Assembly (NCBI GenBank): GCA_038258425.1
Contig: JBBSPV010000026.1
Coordinates: 1-52,533 of the forward strand
Length of the DNA stretch: 52,533 nucleotides
Reading direction: 5' to 3'
DNA from: DATLGB01 sp038258425
Lineage (GTDB): Bacteria > Actinomycetota > Thermoleophilia > Solirubrobacterales > Solirubrobacteraceae
Part shown: positions 32,539 to 41,613 of the stretch, piece by piece
Position numbering within the stretch: the stretch's first letter is position 1
How the letters are laid out: each line of letters opens with the position of its first letter
Translations under genes and position numbers: made by a program
The notes under the pieces: generated by a model
Databases searched by the model: none
Seen by the model: the letters and a program-made list of their open reading frames with translations, nothing else
What the model was told of the DNA's origin: nothing

Positions 32539-33291
32539 TCAATCGGACCCGGGGACGGGTTCGGGCGACTCGAGCTCGTCCGCATCCGGCGGCGACCCGA
32601 GCAGCAGCCAGCCGCGATCCCGGCGTTGCAGCCTCCCCGCGTCCGCGAGGCGCTTGAGCGCGGCCGATACCGACGGCCGGTGCGCGCCGACGAGGTGACC
32701 GATCAGGTCGTGCGTGAGCGGCAGGTCGAGCCGCACGCCGTCGGGACCGACACGCCCGAAGCGGTCGGCCACCTCCCAGAAGAACAACCGCAGGCGATCG
32801 TCGAGACGGTGATGCTGGGCGATGGCGAGCATCGACGCCAGCCGGCGGGAGCGCACCATCACGCGCCGCACGATCTCGGCAATCACCTCCGGGTACGGCG
32901 CCATGCGCACCATCCAGGCGCGATCGAGCACCGCGAGACGCAGCGGCGTCAGGACCCGCCAGCGCGATGTGAACGGCAGCGTCGCCTCCTCGCCGTCGTG
33001 GGCGAAGGGCTGCAGCAGATCGCCGGCGGCCAACAGCTCGGCGCCGAAGCGGTCGCGTACGCCCACGCGCCGGACGAGCACGCCGGCGACGACGAGCAAC
33101 CCGACGCCGTCGCGCGCCCACGCCGCATCCTCCTCAGCCGACCACGCCCCGGCGTCGCGCAGCAGCAAGCGGGCGACGCTCAACGGCACGGCCCGCTGAA
33201 GTCGGCGAGCGTCCAAGCGCTCCGCCAGCTCGGCGTCGACCTGGAGCACTCTCACCTGCGCGTGCCGGGCGCCTCCAGCGTCGACCGTCAT
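32539..33291 (-). CDS. Crp/Fnr-like transcriptional regulator (paralogue 3 of 3)
   Basis: 250 aa from ATG 33291; ATG 33303 in frame is an alternative and has a counterpart in the paralogue at 22924. Effector domain GVGLLVVAGVLVRRVGVRDRFGAELLAAGDLLQPF, dimer helix AIAQHHRLDDRLRLFFWEVADRFG, winged HTH LTHDLIGHLVGAHRPSVSAALKRLADAGRLQRRDRGWLL. It is divergent from the eight-gene sugar-oxidation operon (start 33410) and convergent with the respiratory operon, so either could be its target. No Cys cluster for Fnr-type sensing is present. Confidence 0.9.
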   Translation of the reverse strand: MTVDAGGARHAQVRVLQVDAELAERLDARRLQRAVPLSVARLLLRDAGAWSAEEDAAWARDGVGLLVVAGVLVRRVGVRDRFGAELLAAGDLLQPFAHDGEEATLPFTSRWRVLTPLRLAVLDRAWMVRMAPYPEVIAEIVRRVMVRSRRLASMLAIAQHHRLDDRLRLFFWEVADRFGRVGPDGVRLDLPLTHDLIGHLVGAHRPSVSAALKRLADAGRLQRRDRGWLLLGSPPDADELESPEPVPGSD

Positions 33292-33409
33292 CGAGCCCAG
33301 CATGCCAACTCGCCGGCCCCGGCGCGAGCCGGACGCTCGCCCGCCGCCCGTCGGTCATGCCCAAGACCATGCTCGCGTTCGCCCGGCGCCATCGGGGCAG
33401 AGCAGCTCC

Positions 33410-35230
33410 ATGGCCGCGTCCGGCGCCACGACACCTGGAGCCGCGCCCCGGCCGATCGGTGACTACGCGGCCCTCGGCGACGGGCGCACCGTGGCGCTCG
33501 TCGGCCCGGACGGCGCGGTGGACTGGCTCTGCCTGCCCGACCTCGACCGGACGCCGACCTTCGCCCGCCTGCTCGACGCCGAGCGCGGGGGCAGCGCGAC
33601 GCTCGCGCCGACGGCGCCCGCCACCGCGACCCGCCGCTACCTGCCGGGCACGAACGTGCTCGAGACGACCTGGCGCGGCGACGACGCGGAGCTCGTCGTG
33701 ACCGACGCGCTCGCCGGCGGTCCCGGCGAGGCCGTGCGCGAGCCGCTGCTCGTGCGGCGGGTGCGCGGAGGCGCCGGCCGGATGCGGCTGGCCTGGCGGG
33801 TGAGCCCGCGCTTCGGCGACGGGCTCGACGCCCCGGAGGGCGCCGAGCCCTCGGCTGGGGGGCTCGTCGTGCACGGAAACGGGCCGGCGGTGGCGATCGG
33901 CGCCCCCGACCTCGCCTGGGACGGTCACGCCGCGACGGGCGAGCTGGAGGTGGGTCCGGGCGACGAGGTCGTGCTCACCGTGGGCACCGCCGCCGCGGTG
34001 CCCGAGCCGGCCGCGGCCGCGGCGGCGATCGACGCCACGGTGGCGGCCTGGACGCACTTCAGCGCCACGGTCCGCCACCAGGGCCGCTGGGCCGAGCCGG
34101 TGCGGCGCAGCGCGCTCGCGGTGCGGTTGCTCGTGCGCGAGAGCACGGGCGCGATCGCCGGTGCCGGGACGCTCGGCCTGCCCGAGCAGCCCGGTGGGCC
34201 CCGCAACTACGACTACCGCTACTGCTGGCTGCGCGACGCGTCCTTCGTCGTCGACGCCTTCGGCGCCGTGTGCGACCTGACCGTCTCCCAGCGCTACCTC
34301 GACTGGCTCACCCACGCCCTCGCACAGCTCGGTCCCGGGATGCAGCCGTTCTTCCGCCTCGACGGGGGCCGAGAGGCACCCCAGCGCGAGACGGAGCTCG
34401 CCGGCTACGGCGGCGCCCGGCCCGTCCTGTTCGGCAACCAGGCCTTCCACCAGACCCAGCTCGGCAACTACGGCGACGTGCTGCAGAGCTGCGCCCTGCA
34501 CCTCGGGCACGGCGGCACGCTGCCCGACGGCCTGCCCGAGCGGCTCGCGGACGCCCTCGACCACCTGCTCGAGATCTGGCGCGAGGACGACGCCGGCGTC
34601 TGGGAGCTCTCGTCGCGCCCGCACACCTGGTCCAAGATGGCCTGCTGGGTCGCCTTCACGCGCGGCGCCGAGCTCGCCGAGGCGGGGGAGCTGCCCGGCA
34701 ACGCCGACCGCTGGCGCACCGAGGCCGAGCGCGTGCGCGAGCACGTCGAAGCCCACCACGTCCTCGACGGCGCCTACGTCGGGGTGGCCGGCACGGACGA
34801 GCTCGACGCGGGCGTCCTGCTCGGCGTGCTCATGGGCTACCCGCCCGCCGACGAGGAGCGCTGGCACACCACCCTCCAGCGCCTCGACGCGGAGCTCGGC
34901 GAGGGTGTGCTGCTGTACCGCACCACGAACCTCCGGTCGCAGGAGCAGACCTTCCTCCCGTGCGCCTTCTGGCGCGCCCACGCCCTCGCCCGCCTCGGAC
35001 GCCTGGACGAGTCCGCCGAGGCGCTCGACGCGCTCGTCGCCCTCGGCAACGACGTCGGCCTGTTCTCGGAGGAGGCCGCGCCGGACGGCACGGCCTGGGG
35101 CAACATCCCGCAGGCCCTCACGCACGCGGCGCTCATCAACGCCGCCTCGGCCTGGACGGAGCAGGCCGCCGGGAGGCAGGACGCGTTCCCGGCAGCCCAG
35201 TCCCCCCCACCCGCAACGGAGGCAGCATGA
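33410..35230 (+). CDS. GH15-family glycoside hydrolase (glucoamylase/trehalase-like)
   Basis: 606 aa from ATG 33410. An N-terminal beta-sandwich domain (GDYAALGDGRTVALVGPDGAVDWLCLPDLDRTPTFARLLD) is followed by the (alpha/alpha)6 barrel. NYDYRYCWLRDAS (266-278) is the substrate-binding block, GVWELSSRPHTWSKMACWVAF holds the general-acid region, and the C-terminal part (EQTFLPCAFWRAHALARLGR, GLFSEEAAPDGTAWGNIPQALTHAALINAA) carries the second catalytic Glu. No signal peptide, so cytoplasmic. This bacterial subgroup includes trehalases and dextrin-acting glucoamylases, both releasing glucose. First gene of an eight-gene operon; 4-nt overlap with the next. Confidence 0.92.
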   Translation: MAASGATTPGAAPRPIGDYAALGDGRTVALVGPDGAVDWLCLPDLDRTPTFARLLDAERGGSATLAPTAPATATRRYLPGTNVLETTWRGDDAELVVTDALAGGPGEAVREPLLVRRVRGGAGRMRLAWRVSPRFGDGLDAPEGAEPSAGGLVVHGNGPAVAIGAPDLAWDGHAATGELEVGPGDEVVLTVGTAAAVPEPAAAAAAIDATVAAWTHFSATVRHQGRWAEPVRRSALAVRLLVRESTGAIAGAGTLGLPEQPGGPRNYDYRYCWLRDASFVVDAFGAVCDLTVSQRYLDWLTHALAQLGPGMQPFFRLDGGREAPQRETELAGYGGARPVLFGNQAFHQTQLGNYGDVLQSCALHLGHGGTLPDGLPERLADALDHLLEIWREDDAGVWELSSRPHTWSKMACWVAFTRGAELAEAGELPGNADRWRTEAERVREHVEAHHVLDGAYVGVAGTDELDAGVLLGVLMGYPPADEERWHTTLQRLDAELGEGVLLYRTTNLRSQEQTFLPCAFWRAHALARLGRLDESAEALDALVALGNDVGLFSEEAAPDGTAWGNIPQALTHAALINAASAWTEQAAGRQDAFPAAQSPPPATEAA

Positions 35231-37008
35231 GCCAGAACGTCGGCGAGCACATCCTGCGTCGCCTCATCCAGTGGAACGTCAAGCGGATCTACGGCTACCC
35301 GGGCGACGGCATCAACGGCATCCTCGGCGGCTTCCACGCCGTCGGCGACGAGCTCGAGTTCGTCCAGACCCGCCACGAGGAGCTGGCGTCCTTCCAGGCC
35401 TGCGCGCACGCGAAGTTCACCGGCGAGGTCGGCGTCTGCCTGGCGACCTCGGGCCCGGGCGCCGTGCACCTGCTCAACGGGCTCTACGACGCCAAGCTCG
35501 ACCACCAGCCCGTCGTCGCCATCGTCGGCCAGCAGGCGCGCTCCTCGCTCGGCGCCGACTACCAGCAGGAGATCGACCTGACCACGCTCTACAAGGACGT
35601 GGCCGCGCCCTTCGTGCAGGTGCTCAACGTGCCGGCCCAGACCGAGCTCCTCGTGGACCGCGCCATGCGCGTCGCCGCCGCCACCCGCTCGGTGACGGCG
35701 ATCATCGTGCCCAACGACGTCCAGGAGGAGCCCTACGAGGATCCGCCCCGCAGCCACGGCTCGGTGTTCTCGAGCCCGGGCTACGTCGCCCCGCGCGTCG
35801 TCCCCGAGCCGGCCGACCTCGAGCGCGCCGCCGAGGTCCTCAACGCCGGTGCGAAGGTCGCGATGCTCATCGGCCAGGGCGCGATCGGCGCCGAGACCGA
35901 GGTCAAGGAGGCCGCCGAGCTGCTCGGCTGCGGCGTGGCCAAGGCGCTCAACGGCAAGGCGGCCCTGCCCGACGACCTGCCGTACGTCACCGGCGGCGTC
36001 GGCCTGCTCGGGACCAAGCCCTCCTACGACCTCATGGAGGGCTGCGACACGCTGCTGATGGTCGGCACGAACTTCCCCTACTCCGAGTGGCTGCCCGAGC
36101 CGGGCCAGGCCCGCTGCGTGCAGATCGACATCGACGGGCGCCTGCTCGGCATGCGCTACCCGACGGAGGTGCCCCTCGTCGGCGACGCCGGCGCGACCCT
36201 GCGCGAGCTGCTGCCGCGCCTGCGGCGCAAGGACGACCGGGCCTGGCGCGAGGAGATCGAGGCGAACGTCACGCGCTGGTGGGAGATCCTCGAGGACCGC
36301 TCGATGGAGTCGGCGAGCCCGCTGAACCCGCAGCGCGTCTTCCACGAGATGTCCCAGCGCCTGCCCGACCGCGCGATCCTCACGTCCGACTCCGGCTCGG
36401 CCACGAACTGGTGGGCGCGCCACGTCAGGGTCCGGGAGGGCATGAAGGCCGCCCTGTCCGGGACGCTGGCCTCGATGTGCCCGGCCGTGCCGTACGCGCT
36501 GGCGGCGAAGTTCGCCTTCCCGGACCGGCCGGTGATCGCGGCCATCGGGGACGGGGCGATGCAGATGATCGGCATCAACTCGCTCATCGACGTCGCGAAG
36601 TACCACGACCGCTGGGCCAACCAGCAGCTCGTGGTCTGCGTCCTGCACAACGACGACCTCAACCAGGTCACCTGGGAGCAGCGGGTCATGAACGGCGATC
36701 CCAAGCTCGACGCCTCCCAGCAGCTGCCGGACTTCGACTACGCCGGCTACGCCCGGCTCCTCGGCCTGCACGGCATCCGCGTCGACGCGCCCGACGACGT
36801 CGGTCCGGCCTGGGACGAGGCGCTGAGCGTCGGGCGCCCGTGCGTGCTGGAGTGCATCACCGACCCCGAGGTGCCGCCGCTGCCTCCGCACATCCGCTTC
36901 GAGCAGGCCAAGGGCTTCGCCGGGGCGCTCGCCGGCCGCGACCCGGCGGCGGGGCACATGATCAAGGAGTCGCTGAAGGGCAAGCTCGCGGAGTTCACCA
37001 ACCGATGA
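35227..37008 (+). CDS. Thiamine-diphosphate-dependent enzyme, pyruvate-oxidase/YdaP-like
   Basis: 593 aa with the three-domain plan of the acetolactate synthase/pyruvate oxidase group. The Pyr domain has YGYPGDGINGILGG and the activating Glu in RHEELASFQA. The central domain shows AMLIGQGAIGAETEVKEAAELLG. The PP domain has AAIGDGAMQMIGINSL (GDG at 441-443) through NDDLNQVTWEQR. It resembles the stress-induced Bacillus YdaP class and Escherichia PoxB, which decarboxylate pyruvate oxidatively, but lacks the C-terminal membrane-binding helix of PoxB. Substrate unproven. The ATGA overlaps with both neighbours indicate translational coupling. Confidence 0.88.
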   Translation: MSQNVGEHILRRLIQWNVKRIYGYPGDGINGILGGFHAVGDELEFVQTRHEELASFQACAHAKFTGEVGVCLATSGPGAVHLLNGLYDAKLDHQPVVAIVGQQARSSLGADYQQEIDLTTLYKDVAAPFVQVLNVPAQTELLVDRAMRVAAATRSVTAIIVPNDVQEEPYEDPPRSHGSVFSSPGYVAPRVVPEPADLERAAEVLNAGAKVAMLIGQGAIGAETEVKEAAELLGCGVAKALNGKAALPDDLPYVTGGVGLLGTKPSYDLMEGCDTLLMVGTNFPYSEWLPEPGQARCVQIDIDGRLLGMRYPTEVPLVGDAGATLRELLPRLRRKDDRAWREEIEANVTRWWEILEDRSMESASPLNPQRVFHEMSQRLPDRAILTSDSGSATNWWARHVRVREGMKAALSGTLASMCPAVPYALAAKFAFPDRPVIAAIGDGAMQMIGINSLIDVAKYHDRWANQQLVVCVLHNDDLNQVTWEQRVMNGDPKLDASQQLPDFDYAGYARLLGLHGIRVDAPDDVGPAWDEALSVGRPCVLECITDPEVPPLPPHIRFEQAKGFAGALAGRDPAAGHMIKESLKGKLAEFTNR

Positions 37009-37442
37009 GCCCGCGCAAGCGCGCCCGCAGAGCCCTGCGCGACGTCCGTCGGGGGCGGGCCCAGAAGCTGCTGTCGGCCGCGACGGCCGGCAGCGCGCTG
37101 CCGCTCGGCGTCGAGATCTACGTCAACCACTACGGCGGCTCGTTCGGTAACAAGTGGATGTGGACCCCGGTCTTCCTCTCCCCCGTGCTCAGCGCGGCGG
37201 GGGTGGCCGGCGTGGTCTCCGAGAAGGCGGCGCGCACCGTGCTGCCGGCCCTGTCGGCGTTCTATGTCGCCGACGGGCTCGCCGGCACGTACTTCCATCT
37301 GCGCGGGGTCGCCCGCAAGCCCGGCGGCTTTCGCGAGGCGACGTACAACTTCGTCATGGGCCCCCCGGCGCTGGCCCCGGGGGCGCTGGCGATGGTCGGC
37401 GCCCTCGGGCTGGCGGCCGGCGTGATGAAGCGGGAGCGCTGA
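37005..37442 (+). CDS. Small membrane protein of the sugar-oxidation operon
   Basis: 145 aa. A strongly basic N-terminus (MSPRKRARRALRDVRRGRAQK) is followed by three or four hydrophobic segments: LLSAATAGSALPLGVEIYV, VFLSPVLSAAGVAGVVSEKA, LPALSAFYVADGLAGTYFHL and PALAPGALAMVGALGLAAGV. No family recognised. It lies directly before the gluconate-dehydrogenase-like subunits, with a 1-nt overlap, and could be the membrane anchor for the GMC complex, which here lacks the usual cytochrome c subunit. Confidence 0.7.
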   Translation: MSPRKRARRALRDVRRGRAQKLLSAATAGSALPLGVEIYVNHYGGSFGNKWMWTPVFLSPVLSAAGVAGVVSEKAARTVLPALSAFYVADGLAGTYFHLRGVARKPGGFREATYNFVMGPPALAPGALAMVGALGLAAGVMKRER

Positions 37443-38182
37443 TGGCCCGCTCCTACCGCGAGGCCGGCCACCTACCTCACCACCAGCCGGAGGGCGACCC
37501 GGAGCGCCCGGATGGCCTGCCGCGCCAGCGCCGCGGCGTGACACCCCAGCGGCACGGGCGCTTCCCGGACTACGACGTGATGGAGAACGCGCGCCACTGG
37601 GACTCCGTCACGCGCGAGCTGATGGAGTCGCGGGTGCGCGACGTGCCGCCGATCCGCTTCTTCTCGGCGGCGGAGGTCGCGGCGCTCGGCCCGTTCCTCG
37701 ACGTCGTCCTGGGCCAGGACACCGAGCCGCGCATCCCGGTCCTCGAGATGGTCGACGCCAAGCTGCACGCGGGGAGTCTCGACGGCTACCGCTTCGAGGA
37801 CATGCCCCCCGACGACGAGACGTGGCGGCGCGTCGCGCGCGGCCTCGACGACAGCGCCCGCGAGCGCGGGGCGGGCGACTTCGCCGCCGCCGGCGAGGAC
37901 GTGCGCGAGCAGATCGTCTCCGCGTTCTCCCAGGGTGAGCTGTCCGGCGGCGCGTGGGAGCAGCTCAACGTCGCCCGGGCCTGGAGCGTCGTCATGCGCG
38001 GCGCCCTGTCGCAGTTCTACTCCCATCCGTGGGCCTTCAACGAGATCGGCTTCGGCGGGCCCTCGTACCCGCGCGGCTACATGCGCCGCAACATGGGCCC
38101 GTCGGGCCGCGAGCCCTACGAGCCCGAGGAGGCGTTCGGACCCGACCCGGTCACCGACCTCGCGCGGCGAGGTGAGGGATGA
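37442..38182 (+). CDS. Gluconate 2-dehydrogenase subunit 3-like protein
   Basis: 246 aa. The core IRFFSAAEVAALGPFLDVVLGQDTEPRIPVLEMVDAKLHAG matches the small (gamma) subunit that accompanies membrane-bound FAD-dependent gluconate/glucose dehydrogenases. The later GGAWEQLNVARAWSVVMRGALSQFYSHPWAFNEIGFGGPSYPRGYM is also characteristic. Most homologues carry a Tat signal; here the N-terminus (MARSYREAGHLPHHQPEGDPERPDG) shows none, so the enzyme may work in the cytoplasm. It overlaps the previous gene by 1 nt and the GMC gene by 4 nt. Confidence 0.82.
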   Translation: MARSYREAGHLPHHQPEGDPERPDGLPRQRRGVTPQRHGRFPDYDVMENARHWDSVTRELMESRVRDVPPIRFFSAAEVAALGPFLDVVLGQDTEPRIPVLEMVDAKLHAGSLDGYRFEDMPPDDETWRRVARGLDDSARERGAGDFAAAGEDVREQIVSAFSQGELSGGAWEQLNVARAWSVVMRGALSQFYSHPWAFNEIGFGGPSYPRGYMRRNMGPSGREPYEPEEAFGPDPVTDLARRGEG

Positions 38183-39858
38183 GCACCCGCCTGCGCCGGC
38201 TGGCGCGCGGCTCGCTCATGCCGCCCGACAACGACTCGGCCTTCCTGCTCGACGTCCACAAGCGCGGCATCCCGGGCGCCGAGACCATGCGCCGCTACCG
38301 CGACGACGACGAGGTCGACCTCGTGATCGTCGGCGCCGGCGCGGGCGGCTCCACGCTCGCCCAGCGCCTGGCCCGCCACGGCTGGCGGATCGTGATCCTC
38401 GAGTCCGGGCCGTTCTGGGACCCCGACCGCGACTGGGTCTCCGACGAGGCCGGCCAGCACAAGCTCTACTGGACGGCGCCGCGCGTGATCGGCGGCGAGG
38501 ATCCCGTCGAGCTCGGCAAGAACAACTCGGGCCACGGCGTCGGCGGCTCGATGATCCACTACGCCGGCTACACGCCGCGCTTTCATCCCTCCGACTTCGA
38601 GACCCGCACGCGCGACGGCGTCGGGGCCGACTGGCCGATCCGCTACGAGGACCTCAGGACCCACTACGAGCGCGTCGAGCTCGAGCTGCCCGTCGCCGGA
38701 CAGGACTGGCCGTGGGGCGACCCGCACGGCTACCCGCACGCCGCGCACCCGATCTCGGCGGCGGCCGAGATGGCCCGCGAGGGCGCGCGCCGGCTCGGGA
38801 TCGACATGCGCGTCGGCCCCGTCGGGATCACCAACGGGGCGTTCGGCAACCGCCCCCACTGCATCTACCGCGGCTTCTGCCTGCAGGCGTGCAAGGTCAA
38901 CGCCAAGGCCTCGCCCTTCGTCACCCACCTGCCCGACGCCATCGCCCACGGCGTCGAGGTCCGCGCCGACGCCCACGTCACCCGCGTGGCGCTCGACGAG
39001 GCGGGTCGCTGCACCGGCGTGACCTACGTCCACGACGGCCGCGAACGCTTCCAGCGCGGCGCCGCGGTGGTCGTGGCCGGGTACTCGATCGAGTCGCCGC
39101 GGCTGCTGCTGAACTCGACGAGCGCGCGCTTCCCGCACGGGCTGGCCAACGACCACGACCAGGTCGGGCGCTACGTCATGGTCCAGGGCGCCTCCCAGGT
39201 CGCGGGGCGCTTCGCCGGCCCGATGGACCAGTACAAGGCGCCGCCGCCCGAGATCTGCTCCGAACAGTTCTACGAGACGGACGAGTCGCGCGGCTTCGCC
39301 CGCGGGTTCTCCATCCAGACCGTCGGCCCGCTGCCGATCGCGTGGGCCGAGCACGTGCTCGCCGACGGCCACTGGGGCCACGCGCTGCGCGAGTACATGC
39401 GCGACTACAAGCACTGGACGACGCTCGGCATCCTCTCCGAGCTGCTGCCGCATCCCGAAAACCGGGTGACGCTCGCCGAGGAGACCGACGCGCACGGGAT
39501 GCCGGTCGCGCACTTCGCCTACACCCAGTCCGAGAACGACCGCGCCAACATCGCCTACGGCACGCGGACGCTGCGCCAGCTCTGGGAGGCGGCCGAGGCC
39601 CAGGACACGCTGACCATCGACCGCTACGCCCACCTCGTGGGAGGCTGCCGCATGGGCGCGTCGCCCGAGACGTCGGTGATCGACGCCGACCACCGGGCGT
39701 GGGGGGTGCCCAACCTGTTCGTCTGCGACGGCAGCGTGATGCCCACCCAGGGCGCGGCCAATCCCGCGCTGACGATCATGGCGCTGGCCTCGCGGCTCGC
39801 CGAAAGGCTGGCGTCGGGGCGCGTCCCGGCACGGGCGGAGGCCGCCGCCGTTGCCTGA
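38179..39858 (+). CDS. GMC-family FAD dehydrogenase with 3Fe-4S-type Cys motif
   Basis: 559 aa. FAD-binding dinucleotide motif VDLVIVGAGAGGSTLAQRLARHGWRIVILESG at residues ~46-77, then NNSGHGVGGSMIHYAGYTPRF, and the C-terminal block YAHLVGGCRMGASP...NLFVCDGSVMPTQGAANPALTIMALASRLAE with the catalytic His and Asn. Cys228, Cys234 and Cys238 form C-x5-C-x3-C, the spacing of the 3Fe-4S ligands in bacterial FAD glucose dehydrogenase. With the subunit-3 gene upstream this is the catalytic subunit of a glucose/gluconate-type dehydrogenase; the cytochrome c subunit is missing. No signal peptide. Overlaps the next gene by 8 nt. Confidence 0.9.
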   Translation: MSTRLRRLARGSLMPPDNDSAFLLDVHKRGIPGAETMRRYRDDDEVDLVIVGAGAGGSTLAQRLARHGWRIVILESGPFWDPDRDWVSDEAGQHKLYWTAPRVIGGEDPVELGKNNSGHGVGGSMIHYAGYTPRFHPSDFETRTRDGVGADWPIRYEDLRTHYERVELELPVAGQDWPWGDPHGYPHAAHPISAAAEMAREGARRLGIDMRVGPVGITNGAFGNRPHCIYRGFCLQACKVNAKASPFVTHLPDAIAHGVEVRADAHVTRVALDEAGRCTGVTYVHDGRERFQRGAAVVVAGYSIESPRLLLNSTSARFPHGLANDHDQVGRYVMVQGASQVAGRFAGPMDQYKAPPPEICSEQFYETDESRGFARGFSIQTVGPLPIAWAEHVLADGHWGHALREYMRDYKHWTTLGILSELLPHPENRVTLAEETDAHGMPVAHFAYTQSENDRANIAYGTRTLRQLWEAAEAQDTLTIDRYAHLVGGCRMGASPETSVIDADHRAWGVPNLFVCDGSVMPTQGAANPALTIMALASRLAERLASGRVPARAEAAAVA

Positions 39859-40948
39859 GGCGACAGTGCAGCGCCTCGACGTCGGTGCCTACACGGTGCC
39901 GACGGACGCGCCCGAGTCCGACGGGACGCTGCAGTGGGACGCCACGACGATCGTCGTGGTGGAGGCGCACGCGGGAGAGGCGGTCGGGCTCGGCTACACC
40001 TACGGCCCGCCGGCGGTGGCGGCGCTGATCGCCGGCTCGCTCGCCGACGAGACGACCGGAACCGACGCGCTGTCGCCGCAGCGCACGTGGGCCGTCCTGC
40101 GCGCGAGCCTGCGCAACGCCGGCCAGCCGGGCGTCGGGGCGCTCGCGCTCTCCGCCGTCGACCTCGCCCTGCACGACCTGCGCGCCCGGCTGCTCGGCCT
40201 GCCTCTGGCGCGCGCCCTGGGCGCCGTCCGCGACGACGTGCCGATCTACGGCTCGGGCGGGTTCACCTCCTACGGACCCGACCGCGTCGCGGAGCAGCTC
40301 GGCGGCTGGGCGGCCGAGGGGCTGCAGCGCGTGAAGCTCAAGGTCGGCCGCGACCCGGACGGAGATCCGGCGCGCCTGGACGCCGCCCGCGCGGCGGTCG
40401 GCGACCGCGTGGCGCTCATGGTCGACGCCAACGGTGCCTTCAGCCCCGACCGGGCGCTGGGCTGGGCGCAGCGCTACGCGGACTGGGGCGTCGACTGGTT
40501 CGAGGAGCCCGTGTCCTCCGACGACGTCGCCGGCCTGCACCGGGTGCGCGGCGGCGCGCCACCGGGCATGGCGGTCGCGGCGGGCGAGTACGCCTGGAGC
40601 GCCTTCGACGCCGACCGCCTGCTGGCGGCGGAGGCCGTCGACGTCCTGCAGGCCGACGTCACGCGCTGCGGCGGGGTCACCGAGCTGCTGCGCATCGACG
40701 CGCTCGCCCGGGCGCGCAACCGGCCGCTGTCGCTGCACTGCGCCCCCGCGGCGAGCGCCCACGTCGGCTGCGCGCTGGACGCGCTCGTGCACCTCGAGTA
40801 CTTCCACGACCACGTGCGCCTCGAGGGGATGCTCCTCGACGGGACGCTGTCGCCGCAGGGCGGGGCGCTACGACCCGACCGCGACCGGCCGGGGATGGGG
40901 CTGCAGCTGCGCCGGGCCGACGCCGAGCCCTACCGGGTATGGCCCTGA
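39851..40948 (+). CDS. Mandelate-racemase-type enolase superfamily enzyme
   Basis: 365 aa from TTG 39851. Catalytic residues fall where mandelate racemase has them: Lys162 and Lys164 in RVKLKVGRD, metal ligands Asp192 (DANGAF), Glu218 (FEEP) and probably Glu246 (AAGEYAWS), then an Asp269-His296 pair (QADVTRCGG, LSLHCAPAAS). This Lys/His-Asp set defines the MR subgroup, whose members mostly dehydrate sugar acids (gluconate, galactonate and others) or racemise. In this operon an aldonate dehydratase is the natural guess; the exact acid is unknown. Confidence 0.88.
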   Translation: MPEATVQRLDVGAYTVPTDAPESDGTLQWDATTIVVVEAHAGEAVGLGYTYGPPAVAALIAGSLADETTGTDALSPQRTWAVLRASLRNAGQPGVGALALSAVDLALHDLRARLLGLPLARALGAVRDDVPIYGSGGFTSYGPDRVAEQLGGWAAEGLQRVKLKVGRDPDGDPARLDAARAAVGDRVALMVDANGAFSPDRALGWAQRYADWGVDWFEEPVSSDDVAGLHRVRGGAPPGMAVAAGEYAWSAFDADRLLAAEAVDVLQADVTRCGGVTELLRIDALARARNRPLSLHCAPAASAHVGCALDALVHLEYFHDHVRLEGMLLDGTLSPQGGALRPDRDRPGMGLQLRRADAEPYRVWP

Positions 40949-41613
40949 ACGCCCCGGCGCGCGTCGTCCTGCGGCCCGTGGGGACGCCCATGCCGCTGGC
41001 GATGCTCGCGCTGGCCGTCGCCAGCCTGCTGCTGGCCGGACAGGACCTCGGCTGGTATCAGCAGGCGCGCGATCCGCGCCTGCTCGGCTACGTGCTCGCC
41101 GGCTTCGCGTTCCCGCTGCAGTTCCTCGCCGCCACCTGGTCGATCGCCGCGCGCAGCGCCGTGGCGGCGGCGGCGGCCGGGGTGCTGTCCGGCTCCTGGC
41201 TCGCCACCGGGCTGGTGTACGTCGCCACGGCGAGCGGGGGGCCACCGCCCGGGCCGCTCGGCGTGCTCTACGTCGGCGTGGCGGCCGCCCTCGCGCTCGT
41301 GGCGGTCGTCGAGGGCATGGTCAGCGCCCTCGTGCCGGCCATGACCTTCGCACTCGCCGCCGGGCGCTTCGCCGCACAGGGCCTGTACTCGATCGACCCG
41401 CATGCGCTCTGGCGCGACCTCTCGGGCGTCCTCGGGCTGGCCGTCGTCGTCGCGGCCGCCTACACGGCGCTGGCGCTGCTGCTCGAGGGCGGCCTGGGCC
41501 GGCAGCGGCTACCCGTCGGCCGGCGCGCCGGCGGAGCCACGAGCCTGCGCGGGGACCTCGGCGATCAGCTCACGGGCGTGGCGAACGAGCCGGGGGTGCG
41601 CGGCACCCTATGA
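40939..41613 (+). CDS. Polytopic membrane protein, possibly GPR1/FUN34/YaaH-like
   Basis: 224 aa from ATG 40939, overlapping the previous stop by 10 nt. Six hydrophobic segments: LAMLALAVASLLLAG, LLGYVLAGFAFPLQFLAA, AVAAAAAGVLSGSWLATGLVYVA, LGVLYVGVAAALALVAVVEGM, LVPAMTFALAAGRFAA and LSGVLGLAVVVAAAYTALALLL. The N-terminal GTPMPLAML loosely recalls the NPAPLGL signature of acetate/succinate transporters, and an acetate exporter would suit a pyruvate oxidase neighbour. The match is weak; it could be another membrane protein. Confidence 0.6.
   Translation: MALNAPARVVLRPVGTPMPLAMLALAVASLLLAGQDLGWYQQARDPRLLGYVLAGFAFPLQFLAATWSIAARSAVAAAAAGVLSGSWLATGLVYVATASGGPPPGPLGVLYVGVAAALALVAVVEGMVSALVPAMTFALAAGRFAAQGLYSIDPHALWRDLSGVLGLAVVVAAAYTALALLLEGGLGRQRLPVGRRAGGATSLRGDLGDQLTGVANEPGVRGTL

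Noticed and set aside
33376..33402. GTTC-N14-GGGCAG upstream of the GH15 operon as a sigma-B-type promoter
   Set aside because: Too many mismatches in both elements.
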